The notes: a model not told the origin generated them from the letters alone. A stretch of DNA of 64,000 bases from an uncultured Marinifilum sp. (GCF_963677195.1 NZ_OY781918.1:1042923-1106922), one strand, 5' to 3'. Shown: positions 36,965 through 45,528, numbered from the stretch's first letter. Program-made: numbers and translations.

Positions 36965-38356
36965 TTAATTATCAACAGGAATTAGTTTTAGTATTTTTCC
37001 CGGAAATTCGATGGCAACATAAATATAAGCATCAGGACTTACTTCTACATTTCTTACACGTCCTATGTTTTTAAGTAATCGCTCTTGATGAATAATTTTT
37101 TCTCCATCTACAACACTTCGATTGAGATGTGAAAATCGGAGCGAGCCATTAAGAATATTATTCTTCCATGCCGGGTAGCGATTACCTTTAACGAAAGTCA
37201 TACCACAAGGAGCAATAGATGGTGTCCAGTGAATTACGGGTTGTTCCATTCCTGCCATAATTGTATCACTTGTAATAATGGTTCCGTTGTAATTAATACC
37301 ATAAGTAACTCTTGGCCAGCCATAATTGGCACCTTTTCGAATAATATTTATTTCATCGCCACCTTTTGGTCCATGTTCGTGCGACCATATTTGTTTGGTT
37401 TCGGGATGCATTACCAGTCCTTGCGGATTTCGGTTGCCATAAGTATAGATGGATGGCATTGCATTTTTATTATTAACAAATGGATTTGTATCTGGAATGC
37501 TTCCATCATCTATAATTCTATGAATTTTTCCGCAGTGATTGTTTAATTTTTGTGCATTGTTCCTATTTCCTCTGTCGCCCACCGAAAAGAAAAGGTAGCC
37601 ATCTTTATCGAACTCTAATCTGCATCCATAATGATGTTTGGTACTGAAATTTGGTTCTGCTTTAAAAATTATCTCCTGATTTGTTAATGTATTTCCAGAT
37701 AATTTTGCTCGCATAATAGCTGTATTACTTCCTTTATTTCCTGCCTTATTGGAAAATGCAGAATAGGAAAAGTAGATCCATCCGTTCTCTTTGTATTTAG
37801 GGTGCAGTTCGATGTCCAATAATCCTCCCTGACCACCTGCTTTTATTGGTGGTAATCCTTTTATTGGTGCTGATAATTTTCCTCTCGAAAAGCGGTACAA
37901 GTATCCCGAACGTTCTGTGATTAATAAATCGCCATTGGGTAAAAATTCCAATCCCCAGGGAGATTCTAAACCACTGACAATTGTATCAACTCTAAATTTT
38001 TGTACTTCAGATTCATGAATTTTAGAAGAAGAAGCAATTTGTTCCTTTAACTTTTCATCTTTAGATAATTCAATAATATAATGGCTTAGTGCATATAGTT
38101 CTTTATCTGTAAATCCTTTCTCAAATGCGGGCATTCCCAATTCGGATTGTCCAAATTTTATGCTTCTAAATATATCTTCGAGAGAATTGCCAAACTGCCA
38201 ATTCCGATTAACAAAAGAAGAGCGATTGTTGTGATGACATCCGGCACAAAACTCTTCATATTGTGCTTTGGTATCCTGTTTTTGAGGAAAAGCTTTTTTT
38301 GCAAACAAAAATTGCGACGATCCTAAGAAAAGGAGGGATAGAAAAAATAATTTCAT
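36965..38356 (-). CDS. Cytochrome c - PQQ-dependent sugar dehydrogenase fusion
   Basis: About 463 residues from the ATG at 38356, which starts a clean signal peptide (MKLFFLSLLFLGSSQFLFA); the frame opens 12 codons earlier. After the signal, residues about 20-90 hold a monohaem cytochrome c domain with CAGCHH. The rest is a six-bladed propeller of the soluble glucose/aldose sugar dehydrogenase (GDH-B/HHIP-like) type: SPWGLEFLPNGDLLITERSG, EFDKDGYLFFSVGDRGNRNNA, GNRNPQGLVMHPE and EHGPKGGDE. It should oxidise sugars in the periplasm and pass electrons via its own haem. Confidence 0.85.
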   Translation of the reverse strand: MKLFFLSLLFLGSSQFLFAKKAFPQKQDTKAQYEEFCAGCHHNNRSSFVNRNWQFGNSLEDIFRSIKFGQSELGMPAFEKGFTDKELYALSHYIIELSKDEKLKEQIASSSKIHESEVQKFRVDTIVSGLESPWGLEFLPNGDLLITERSGYLYRFSRGKLSAPIKGLPPIKAGGQGGLLDIELHPKYKENGWIYFSYSAFSNKAGNKGSNTAIMRAKLSGNTLTNQEIIFKAEPNFSTKHHYGCRLEFDKDGYLFFSVGDRGNRNNAQKLNNHCGKIHRIIDDGSIPDTNPFVNNKNAMPSIYTYGNRNPQGLVMHPETKQIWSHEHGPKGGDEINIIRKGANYGWPRVTYGINYNGTIITSDTIMAGMEQPVIHWTPSIAPCGMTFVKGNRYPAWKNNILNGSLRFSHLNRSVVDGEKIIHQERLLKNIGRVRNVEVSPDAYIYVAIEFPGKILKLIPVDN

Positions 38357-38491
38357 AATATCGTGTTTTAAACAAGTATTGATTAGTAGCAAGTTACAAA
38401 AAGCAATGCGCTAAAACGATATTTTTCAATCACTTTTCCAGATGAAATTTGCATTGATTTCCGATAAAAGATGATCTACATAATAAACCAA

Positions 38492-39295
38492 TCAATAATA
38501 ATTATTTTTCCTGTCTTCTCTAAAACGATATTCTTCACGTACTTTCTGAATGATATTAGTATCAATTTCAGCAATAATTACATCTTCATGTTCCTTAAGA
38601 ATAGTAGGAGAGATATTGTAATCAATCCAGGGCAGACAGAATATTGAATTGCCATATTTATTTCCTGCTCGGTTTAAACTCAGCATATAAATTTGATTTT
38701 CGAGTGCACGAGTAATTACAAAATGATGCCAGCTTGGAAAACTGTTATCCCTGTAAAAGGCAACCGGATGAAGTAAAAAATCGATATTATGCTGGAATGC
38801 TAACTTTCTTGTTAATTCTGGAAATCGCATATCGTAACAAACGATAATACCTATTTTAATACCATTGATTTCGAAGCTTACAGTTTGATCTCCTCTTTGG
38901 AAATATTCCTTTTCAATAGAATTGCCAAATTGTGCCATGTGTTGCTTGCTGTAAATGCATTCCATTTCTCCTTTGGGATTAACAACAGCTTGAGAAATGA
39001 AATATTTTTTGTCTTTTTTCTGAGGAAATCCATAACAGATGTAGCAATTTTTCTTTCGTGCCAAATCGGAAAAGAATAGAAAGCTTTTACCAGAAATATC
39101 CTCAGCCAAATCTTGTAAATTGTTGAAAGTTTCTCTTGAATATCCGCTAGTGAAAAGTTCTGGCAGAACAATAAGGTCAACAGACTTAAGATTATCGATG
39201 ATTTTTTTCGCAAGATGAAGATTGGCATTTCTATCTAATACTGTTTTTGCATCGATATTATTAATTTGAATAGCGGCGAATTTGAGTTTTGGCAT
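38492..39295 (-). CDS. Carbon-nitrogen hydrolase family protein
   Basis: A 267-residue nitrilase-superfamily enzyme. The Glu-Lys-Cys triad is visible: LIVLPELFTSG (Glu), ECIYSKQHMAQ (Lys) and IGIIVCYDMRFPE (Cys). It would hydrolyse amides such as omega-amides, carbamoyl-putrescine or N-carbamoyl compounds; the branch is uncertain. It stands alone, upstream of the hairpin-rich repeat. Confidence 0.88.
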   Translation of the reverse strand: MPKLKFAAIQINNIDAKTVLDRNANLHLAKKIIDNLKSVDLIVLPELFTSGYSRETFNNLQDLAEDISGKSFLFFSDLARKKNCYICYGFPQKKDKKYFISQAVVNPKGEMECIYSKQHMAQFGNSIEKEYFQRGDQTVSFEINGIKIGIIVCYDMRFPELTRKLAFQHNIDFLLHPVAFYRDNSFPSWHHFVITRALENQIYMLSLNRAGNKYGNSIFCLPWIDYNISPTILKEHEDVIIAEIDTNIIQKVREEYRFREDRKNNYY

Positions 39296-39428
39296 GCTTG
39301 AAAGGGAAAAGGTAAGCTTAAATATAATGAAATTGAAGATACCACATCTAAACGCAATTTGTTATGCTCTTTCTTTAATCAAACTATAAGTGTATAGGTT
39401 ATGACCATGTGTGGCTTAATAAACACAA

Positions 39429-39644
39429 ATGTTGAACCCACTTCGGGGTTCTGTAACTTGATTACTAATACCACGGGTTTTACCCGTGGTTATTCAAATT
39501 GAACCACTCCGTGGTTTCCATAAGAAAGAAACTAAATCATAAAACTTAGTTATCCCAGAGGGATTAAATATAAATAACCCCGTATGAAATACGGGGGTGG
39601 ACAGATGATAAATATATAATAGAACCCCGAAGTGGGTTCAACAT
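39429..39644. repeat. Hairpin-rich element bounded by a perfect 24-bp inverted repeat
   Basis: The first and last 24 bases (39429-39452 and 39621-39644) are exact reverse complements. Each is itself a hairpin, GAACCC-ACTTCG-GGGTTC or its mirror. Between them are four more hairpins with 3-base loops: ACCACGGGT/ACCCGTGGT (39470-39490), AACCAC/GTGGTT (39502-39516), ATCCC/GGGAT (39552-39564) and CCCCGTAT/ATACGGGG (39578-39596). It resembles REP/BIME clusters or a short non-autonomous element. The rest of 39296-39766 has no gene. Confidence 0.85.
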
Positions 39645-39713
39645 CTTCTTTATGATATAAAATATGATGAGTGCAAGTATGGGGCAGAATAGAGGCTTAG
39701 GTTGAGGTTATTA

Positions 39714-39747
39714 CACAAAAAAACCATCCTCAAACGAGAATGGCTTT
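39714..39747 (-). terminator. Terminator of glyS
   Basis: On the minus strand GCCATTCTC pairs with GAGGATGGT (G-U included) around GTTT and is followed by seven T. Confidence 0.72.
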
Positions 39748-39766
39748 TGAATATGATTAGATCAGC

Positions 39767-41320
39767 TTACTTCAATTTCTTGAATAAAGATTTCATGCTT
39801 ACATGTGAATCAAGGATTTCAGCTAGTTTTGAGATCTCAACACGTTCCTGTTCCATGCTATCGCGATGACGAATGGTAACCGTGTTGTCTTCTAACGACT
39901 GATGATCGACAGTTACACAGAAAGGAGTACCAATAGCATCCTGACGACGGTAACGTTTACCAATAGAGTCTTTTTCGTCGTACTGGCAGTTGAAATCGAA
40001 TTTTAAGTTGTTGATAATTTCGCGAGCTTTATCGGGAAGGCCATCTTTTTTGGTTAATGGCATAACTGCCAATTTGATTGGAGCCAAAGCAGCTGGTAAT
40101 CTTAATACAACACGCTCGTCGGTTTTACCATTTTCTTTCTCTATTTTCTCTTCAGCATAAGCCTCAGACATAATCTGTAAGAACATACGGTCAACACCAA
40201 TCGAAGTTTCCACTACATAAGGAACGTAGCTTTTGTTTAGTTCCGGATCGAAGTACTGAATTTTCTTACCTGAAAATTCCTGATGTTGGCTTAAATCGAA
40301 ATCGGTACGCGAGTGAATTCCTTCAACTTCTTTAAATCCGAATGGAAATTTAAATTCCACATCGGTTGCAGCATTGGCATAGTGAGCCAACTTATCGTGA
40401 TCGTGGAAACGGTATTTATCATCATCAAAACCAAGAGCTTTGTGCCAGCTCATACGAGTTTCTTTCCACTTGTCGAACCATTTCATTTCATCGCCTGGGC
40501 GAACAAAGAACTGAAGCTCCATTTGTTCAAATTCACGCATACGGAAAATGAATTGACGAGCAACAATCTCGTTACGGAATGCTTTACCAATTTGAGCAAT
40601 TCCGAAAGGAATTTTCATACGGCCAGTTTTCTGAACGTTAAGGTAGTTTACGAAAATACCCTGTGCAGTTTCTGGTCGAAGGTAAATTTTGCTACTTCCA
40701 TCGGCAGTAGAACCCATTTCAGTAGAGAACATTAGGTTAAACTGACGAACATCAGTCCAGTTTTTAGATCCTGAAATAGGACAAGCAATCTCATTGTCAA
40801 TTATGATTTGTCTTAGCTCATCCAAATCGTTTTTATCCAAAGCTTCAACAAAACGCTTGTGTACGGCATCCATTTTTTCTTTGTTAGCCAATACGCGAGG
40901 GTTGGTTTCTCGGAATTGAGCTTCGTCGAAACTCTCACCAAATTTCTTTTTAGCTTTAGCAACTTCCTTGTCCATTTTGGCTTCGTACTTAGCCATTAAA
41001 TCCTCAATTAAAACATCAGCGCGGTAACGTTTCTTGGAATCTTTGTTATCAATCAATGGATCATTAAAAGCATCAACATGGCCCGATGCTTTCCAAATGG
41101 TTGGGTGCATAAAAATTGCAGAATCAATGCCTACTACATTTTCGTGTAGTTTTACCATTGAATCCCACCAGTATTTTTTGATGTTATTTTTCAATTCAAC
41201 GCCCAATTGTGCGTAATCGTAAACAGCACTTAAACCATCATAAATTTCTGATGATTGAAACACGAATCCGTATTCTTTACAATGAGCTACTAGTTTTTTG
41301 AAAACATCTTCCTGAGCCAT
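39767..41320 (-). CDS. glyS: Glycyl-tRNA synthetase (dimeric type)
   Basis: A 517-residue class II synthetase of the alpha2 type used by Bacteroidota, which charges tRNA-Gly. Conserved parts are FVFQSSEIYDGLSAVYDYAQLG, WKASGHVDAFNDPLID, YLRPETAQGIFVNYLN, FRMREFEQMELQFF and, at the C-terminus, an anticodon-binding domain with DEKDSIGKRYRRQDAIGTPFCVTVD. A promoter candidate lies at 41413-41441. Confidence 0.95.
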   Translation of the reverse strand: MAQEDVFKKLVAHCKEYGFVFQSSEIYDGLSAVYDYAQLGVELKNNIKKYWWDSMVKLHENVVGIDSAIFMHPTIWKASGHVDAFNDPLIDNKDSKKRYRADVLIEDLMAKYEAKMDKEVAKAKKKFGESFDEAQFRETNPRVLANKEKMDAVHKRFVEALDKNDLDELRQIIIDNEIACPISGSKNWTDVRQFNLMFSTEMGSTADGSSKIYLRPETAQGIFVNYLNVQKTGRMKIPFGIAQIGKAFRNEIVARQFIFRMREFEQMELQFFVRPGDEMKWFDKWKETRMSWHKALGFDDDKYRFHDHDKLAHYANAATDVEFKFPFGFKEVEGIHSRTDFDLSQHQEFSGKKIQYFDPELNKSYVPYVVETSIGVDRMFLQIMSEAYAEEKIEKENGKTDERVVLRLPAALAPIKLAVMPLTKKDGLPDKAREIINNLKFDFNCQYDEKDSIGKRYRRQDAIGTPFCVTVDHQSLEDNTVTIRHRDSMEQERVEISKLAEILDSHVSMKSLFKKLK

Positions 41321-41412
41321 AAATCTTATATTTTGAGTTTATTTAAAAATTTTGGATTGATATTTAGGCCTTTTCCGTTGAAAATCAATCTGCCCAAATA
41401 ATAAATGAAAAG

Positions 41413-41441
41413 CAAAAATACAAAAAAATGCCAATTAACAA
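41413..41441 (-). promoter_or_regulatory. Promoter candidate for glyS
   Basis: On the minus strand TTG (41441-41439), 18 bases, then TATTTTTG (41420-41413), about 90 bases before the glyS start. Confidence 0.45.
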
Positions 41442-41484
41442 TCTTGTAAATCGGCAAATTAATAATCTTATTAGATGGATTTAT

Positions 41485-41730
41485 TTATTCATCCACCTCT
41501 TCAAAATCTACATAATCGCCAATATCTTTTTTGTTGGGATTGGTTTTCTTATCAAAGGATTTGTTGATTGTTACTTCGCCTTCTTTTTTTGTGTTTTGTT
41601 GCTGTTGTTTGGCTTGTTCCTGCATTTTATCGAAAGTTTTTTTGACTAAAACAGGGAACAATGCTCTAAAAACTAGCTTGAGCAGATAATAAATGCCGAC
41701 AGCAATAATAATAAACTTTATAAATGCCAT
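41485..41730 (-). CDS. DUF4834 small membrane protein
   Basis: An 81-residue protein with one N-terminal span (FIKFIIIAVGIYYLLKLVFRALFP), a Gln/Lys-rich middle (KMQEQAKQQQQNTKK) and an acidic end (DYVDFEEVDE), the layout of DUF4834 in Bacteroidota. Function is unknown. TATCTTTG on the minus strand at 41758-41751 could be its -7 element. Confidence 0.75.
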   Translation of the reverse strand: MAFIKFIIIAVGIYYLLKLVFRALFPVLVKKTFDKMQEQAKQQQQNTKKEGEVTINKSFDKKTNPNKKDIGDYVDFEEVDE

Positions 41731-41769
41731 ATTCTAATACTTTTGGAAAGCAAAGATAAGCATTTCATT

Positions 41770-41855
41770 TTTTTGGGGGCTGTTCTACAGCAATTGCTTT
41801 TGGGCGTTCCCTCCGGTCGGGCTTTTCGTTGCAAGTCCTCGCTCATTCTTCGCTG
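41770..41855. other. G+C-rich intergenic block before the first toxin-like cassette
   Basis: A stretch rich in GGGC/TCCGG motifs (GGGCGTTCCCTCCGGTCGGGC at 41802 and on) lies directly before the repeated leader. Its composition differs from all neighbouring intergenic DNA. From memory, similar blocks ending CAATCCCTAACGC recur between genes in other Bacteroidota; this needs a database check. The second leader copy lacks it. Confidence 0.45.
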
Positions 41856-42272
41856 TGGGCTTTTTACTACAATCCCTAACGCAGATGCTGTTTTTATTGT
41901 CAATCATAATCCAAATTCATAAAATCGTAATAATCTCAATTTAAATATTTTGATGACTAATATTGTTTTCATAAATTTGATTTTTATAAATTATCTTATG
42001 ATGTAGTAGACAATCAAACGAAAAGCTTTTATAATATTAATTTTACTCATGGATAACAAACTTTACAATACCATTCAAGAGCTCGGCAGAAGCATACAGT
42101 CTGCTCAGGAAGCAGCCAAAAGGCAGTGCACAAGCTCCAGTATAAATCCGCAAATCGCATTTCAATCAGAACTCGATTATAAAATGCAGCAGTATGTTCA
42201 CCAAATGCATACCTATCTGAATATCGATAGGGTATTGGGTTTTCCCATTCAACCGATGGGCTACAGCAGCGA
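41856..42272 (+). repeat. 417-bp direct repeat, copy 1: leader plus 5' end of the toxin-like gene
   Basis: It matches 48592-49008 base for base, with one C/T difference at 41874. It covers 193 bases of leader with promoter and the first 75 codons. Beyond it the two genes diverge. Confidence 0.95.
41949..41979 (+). promoter_or_regulatory. Promoter of toxin-like cassette A
   Basis: TTTG (41949-41952), exactly 19 bases, TAAATTTG (41972-41979): a perfect Bacteroidota consensus. The identical element precedes cassette C at 48685-48715. Truncated cassettes lack it. Confidence 0.7.
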
Positions 42273-43065
42273 AACTAATGTTTCCGATCGAGGCGTAAAA
42301 ATTCGTGTTGCCATTCATCATTATCCTCCCGTAAAACCCATGATCATAGAATCACCCGAAATGATTTTAGAATTACGGGCCATGGTAGATACAAATGGCC
42401 GAATGGAATACCAACTTTCTAATTATTTTGCCAGCCCAGAGGATTTGAAAGCATTAGCTCCACATTTGCCGGAAGGGAGCTGTCTAATTTTGTTAGAAGA
42501 TGGGTCATTAAGTGTTGAGGAAATGGAAGAAACAGGTATTGGATTTTCAGGGGGATTTTCTTTGCCAAATATCTCAAAGATGGGTGAGAATGCTTCAAAT
42601 GGCGAGGATGCTCAAACACTATTTTTTTTAGGTTTGGGGCTTTCTTCTGATGCCACAGAAGGAATGGCAAATCTATTTCAACTAAGTAATATGGAAGTAA
42701 AAGCGGCAGCAATTCGAAATAATCTTCCGACTGGTAAGATTGATAAAATAATGGGAAACACAAGTAGATTTGCTATTGGTGCAAAATGGGTTGGACGTGG
42801 AGCTATAGTTGGAGGTACAATAATATCAATCTACCAAGGATATAATGCATATTCTAATGGTGATATACGAGGAGTTGAAAAAGCTGGGTTAGACTTAGGT
42901 GTTGGTTTGGCAACAGCAGCTATTGGAGGAATACCTGGTTTAGTCTTATATGGGGTTTATATGTTAATGATGCAGCCTGTTCCACAAGGTACGGGTTATC
43001 AGCAACCTAATGTTTGTGCAAGGGATAATACTTATATGGCTCCTCCTGTTATGCCTATTAATTAA
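42049..43065 (+). CDS. Cassette A: putative polymorphic-toxin-like protein, full length
   Basis: A 338-residue protein. Residues 1-160 are the shared N-terminal module (MDNKLYNTIQELGRSIQSA start; VAIHHYPPVKPMIIE; YQLSNYFA; LPEGSCLILLEDGSLSVE), present in several copies in this region. There is no signal peptide. After a Gly/Ser-rich linker, residues about 190-338 are unique, with glycine-rich hydrophobic helices (VGRGAIVGGTIISIYQGY, AGLDLGVGLATAAIGGIPG) like RHS-type toxin tips thought to act on membranes. It is followed by two small membrane proteins. I do not recognise the module; the toxin reading is inference from architecture. Confidence 0.7.
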   Translation: MDNKLYNTIQELGRSIQSAQEAAKRQCTSSSINPQIAFQSELDYKMQQYVHQMHTYLNIDRVLGFPIQPMGYSSETNVSDRGVKIRVAIHHYPPVKPMIIESPEMILELRAMVDTNGRMEYQLSNYFASPEDLKALAPHLPEGSCLILLEDGSLSVEEMEETGIGFSGGFSLPNISKMGENASNGEDAQTLFFLGLGLSSDATEGMANLFQLSNMEVKAAAIRNNLPTGKIDKIMGNTSRFAIGAKWVGRGAIVGGTIISIYQGYNAYSNGDIRGVEKAGLDLGVGLATAAIGGIPGLVLYGVYMLMMQPVPQGTGYQQPNVCARDNTYMAPPVMPIN

Positions 43066-43075
43066 CATTTTTAAG

Positions 43076-43477
43076 ATGAATATTTATAGATATTTATACT
43101 ACAAATTATATTGCATTTGGTTAAAAAAGAAAGATGAATCTGAGAATGCGTCTATAAATGCTGTTATCACTCTTACTTTTTTACTTTATGTAAATTTTTT
43201 TAGTATTCCTTTGATTTTATTAGCAATTTATAAAAAAGATTTTATAAATCTACCCGAAATTAACCTGAATGTTGGTGCTTTAATTACGATTATTATGGTT
43301 GGGATTGGTTTATTAAATTATTTATTACTTGCACGAAAAAAGCAACATATTAAGATTGTTGAAGAATTTATAATAGAAAGTGAGGAAAAAAGAAAGAAAG
43401 GAATGGTATATGTTTTACTTTATCTAATTATATCTTTCGGAATTCCTTTGTATGTATTTCTTTTCACATCTCCTTAA
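43076..43477 (+). CDS. Small membrane protein, putative immunity protein of cassette A
   Basis: A 133-residue protein from the ATG at 43076, 10 bases after cassette A; the open frame extends upstream to 43010 but would overlap the toxin gene. It starts MNIYRYLYYKLYCIWLKKKDES, then has two hydrophobic spans, a basic segment (ARKKQHIKIVEEF) and a last span. The same layout recurs behind the other cassettes, with little sequence identity. This fits membrane-located immunity proteins guarding against a membrane-acting toxin. Confidence 0.65.
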   Translation: MNIYRYLYYKLYCIWLKKKDESENASINAVITLTFLLYVNFFSIPLILLAIYKKDFINLPEINLNVGALITIIMVGIGLLNYLLLARKKQHIKIVEEFIIESEEKRKKGMVYVLLYLIISFGIPLYVFLFTSP

Positions 43478-43548
43478 TATATGTATATACAATTCATATT
43501 GAGAAGTTCATGATTTACAATTTTAGAGTTTCAGTTTTTTGAATACTA

Positions 43549-43914
43549 ATGGATTTTATTTTTGTTTTACTAGGATTGAGTATTGCTTGGCTATTTATGT
43601 ATAAAATTAAATGGTTATTTGGCTTTGGGGTTTCGTTTTGGGTTATATTTGTTTATAGTATTCTGTTATTTAGTTTATCATTTTTACTGATAAAAGTAAG
43701 TTGTGGTAATCTTAAGGTGATTGTGTTATTAAGAATGCCTATTGTTTCTTTTATTATTTTTAAAGTTTTAAATGTGCTTTTTAAGAAAATTTATAAAAGA
43801 AACCCAGAAAATACAGCTTGGGTATTTGAAAAAAAATCTATCCAAGATGTGATATTTTCAATGTTATTTTGGTTGTTGGGTGTTGGATTGCCATTTTTTT
43901 TAGTCATGTTATAA
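43549..43914 (+). CDS. Small four-span membrane protein, orphan immunity candidate
   Basis: A 121-residue protein of four hydrophobic spans with a conserved-looking loop (KIYKRNPENTAWVFEKKSIQDVIFSMLFWLLGVGLP). It belongs to a different family from the other immunity candidates. Its last codons run into the decayed start of the next module copy: the final Met codon and stop align with the lost ATG region. The C-terminus may therefore have been trimmed by recombination. No matching toxin precedes it. Confidence 0.55.
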   Translation: MDFIFVLLGLSIAWLFMYKIKWLFGFGVSFWVIFVYSILLFSLSFLLIKVSCGNLKVIVLLRMPIVSFIIFKVLNVLFKKIYKRNPENTAWVFEKKSIQDVIFSMLFWLLGVGLPFFLVML

Positions 43915-43974
43915 ACTTTATAATACAAGAGCTCGGTAGGAGCATATAGTTTGTTCAGGAAGATGCGAAAAGGT
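43897..43974 (+). pseudogene. Decayed 5' end of the module in cassette B
   Basis: Bases from about 43903 (AAACTTTATAATAC, then CAAGAGCTCGGTAGGAGCATA and TTGTTCAGGAAG) align with the first 24 codons of the full module but have lost the start codon, gained stops and lack about 50 codons that follow. Confidence 0.75.
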
Positions 43975-44742
43975 ATGGCTAAGAAGTGTGTTTCCGATCG
44001 GGGTGTAAGCGTTCGAGTGGCCATTCATGATTATCCTCCCGTAAAACCCATGATCATTGAAGCTCCCGAAATGATTTTGGAATTAAGGGCTACAGTAGAT
44101 TCAAATGGAAGAATGGAATACCAACTTTCTAATTACTTTGCCAATCCAACTGATTTAAAAGCCTTGGCTCCACATTTGCCCGAAGGTTCTTGCTTAATTT
44201 TATTGGAAGATGGTTCGTTAAGTGTTGAGGAATTTGAGGAAGGAGGTGTTGGATCTTCAATGGGATTTTCTGAACCAAATTATTCTATGACGGGTGGTGA
44301 TGTTTCGAAAGGTGGTGATAACTGGGAAAGTACAGGCTTAAATCACGGTGGTAAAACACTTGGTGGTATAGGGTTAATTAATAAGGGTAGAGAACTCGTT
44401 GAATGGGAATATTTAAGCCAAGCTAGATATAATAGAGTATTATCTGGTGATTTTTCTAAACCGATAAAGCACACTCTGCGAGGATTAAAAAATACAGGTA
44501 GAATATTAGGAGGTGCTGGAATTGTTTTAACAGGAGTCGATATTGGGGTGAATGGGATTAATGTTAGTAATAGTCTAGACTTGGTGATGGGAGGCGTCGC
44601 TTTTATTCCTGTTGCCGGATGGGCAGTTTCAGGAACATATTTTATTGCAAATATTGCTACTGAGTTAATAACTGGAGAAAGTATAGGTGAACATATACAA
44701 GGTACTTTTACGGATCCAAATGCATCTTATAAGGTGTGGTAA
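43951..44742 (+). CDS. Cassette B: N-terminally truncated toxin-like protein
   Basis: Up to 263 residues (TTG 43951; ATGs at 43963 and 43975 are alternatives). It joins the module at CVSDRGVSVRVAIHDYPPVKPMIIE, so it lacks about the first 75 residues of the full form. The module then continues intact to LSVEEFEEGGVGSS. The unique C-terminal part has hydrophobic glycine-rich helices (TGRILGGAGIVLTGVDIG; VMGGVAFIPVAGWAVSGTYFIA). It has no copy of the shared promoter, so it is probably silent or translated poorly. It is followed closely by two small membrane proteins. Confidence 0.6.
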   Translation: MFRKMRKGMAKKCVSDRGVSVRVAIHDYPPVKPMIIEAPEMILELRATVDSNGRMEYQLSNYFANPTDLKALAPHLPEGSCLILLEDGSLSVEEFEEGGVGSSMGFSEPNYSMTGGDVSKGGDNWESTGLNHGGKTLGGIGLINKGRELVEWEYLSQARYNRVLSGDFSKPIKHTLRGLKNTGRILGGAGIVLTGVDIGVNGINVSNSLDLVMGGVAFIPVAGWAVSGTYFIANIATELITGESIGEHIQGTFTDPNASYKVW

Positions 44743-44749
44743 GCTATTT

Positions 44750-45127
44750 ATGATGAATTATTTTGACTATACATATTACAGGTTTTGCGACTTTTATAAG
44801 AAGAAAAAGGATTCCTCGGCTGAAATGACAGGAGCAATTCTTGTCTCTATCATACAATGTTTTATTTTGATTGATTCTTTTATTTTGGTGCGTATTCTAT
44901 GGGAATATCCAATACCTGAATCATTTAGTAAGTATTGGTTCTTACCATTTTATGTTTTAATTCTGCTATGTAATTGGTATAAATATGTAAAATCGAAAAT
45001 GTATCGGGAATTTAGAAAAATATGGAAAGATGAAAACAAATTATACAGAAAACGGAATGGAATATATGTAATGTTATTCTTACTATTATCTATAACTATT
45101 CCCATACTTTATGGGATAAAAAAATAA
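44750..45127 (+). CDS. Small membrane protein, putative immunity protein of cassette B
   Basis: A 125-residue protein starting at 44750 or 44753 (ATGATG), 7 bases after cassette B. Layout: MMNYFDYTYYRFCDFYKKKKD, two hydrophobic spans, a basic stretch (KYVKSKMYREFRKIWKDE), a third span and a short tail. It matches the pattern of the other downstream proteins. Upstream in-frame ATGs would overlap the toxin and are not favoured. Confidence 0.62.
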   Translation: MMNYFDYTYYRFCDFYKKKKDSSAEMTGAILVSIIQCFILIDSFILVRILWEYPIPESFSKYWFLPFYVLILLCNWYKYVKSKMYREFRKIWKDENKLYRKRNGIYVMLFLLLSITIPILYGIKK

Positions 45128-45130
45128 TCA

Positions 45131-45418
45131 ATGGCAATTTATCGTTACATCTACTTTACAATTTTATCAGTTTATAAAAGGTTTAGTAGAGATCCACAAA
45201 TTAATATTTTCGCGGTTGGACTTTTTTCAATATTTATATTCTTCTTAATCCTATCTCTTTTTGATGTATATCAATATTTCATCTCTCACATATACAATCT
45301 GAATTTTCTATATATGATTGGATTAGCAGGGTTGATTTTTTTATTTTTGGTAGTAAAAGGCAAGAAAAATATTATGAAAAATATTGTAGACAAAAGAATA
45401 AAATGGCTTCAATATTAG
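45131..45418 (+). CDS. Small membrane protein, second immunity-like gene
   Basis: A 95-residue protein, 3 bases after the previous stop. MAIYRYIYFTILSVYKRFSRDP recalls the common N-terminus of the group. Two spans and a basic end (VVKGKKNIMKNIVDKRIKW) follow, but the final span of the other members is missing. It is probably 3'-truncated. Confidence 0.5.
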   Translation: MAIYRYIYFTILSVYKRFSRDPQINIFAVGLFSIFIFFLILSLFDVYQYFISHIYNLNFLYMIGLAGLIFLFLVVKGKKNIMKNIVDKRIKWLQY

Positions 45419-45528
45419 TAGGTGTTTTTATAGTGATTTCAATTCTTTTTATAGCATGGGTTTTAAGAATAAATAGGGAAATGAATCTTAAAAGTAAGCT
45501 TACGAAAATAGAGCAGAAAATGAAGTAG
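45403..45528 (+). CDS. Possible 41-residue single-span protein
   Basis: ATG 45403 to TAG 45528, overlapping the preceding gene by 16 bases. One membrane span (ILVGVFIVISILFIAWVL) is followed by a polar, charged tail (INREMNLKSKLTKIEQKMK). It may be a real micro-protein or the relocated end of an immunity gene. Confidence 0.35.
   Translation: MASILVGVFIVISILFIAWVLRINREMNLKSKLTKIEQKMK

Noticed and set aside
39429..39644. Possible CRISPR array
   Set aside because: The repeats differ from one another, are inverted rather than direct, and have no regular spacers or cas genes.
40313..40735. 140-residue plus-strand frame inside glyS
   Set aside because: It lies wholly within glyS, antisense; the glyS frame is strongly conserved.
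42419..42763. 114-residue minus-strand frame inside cassette A
   Set aside because: It is the shadow of the conserved module and the tip; no promoter or family pattern.
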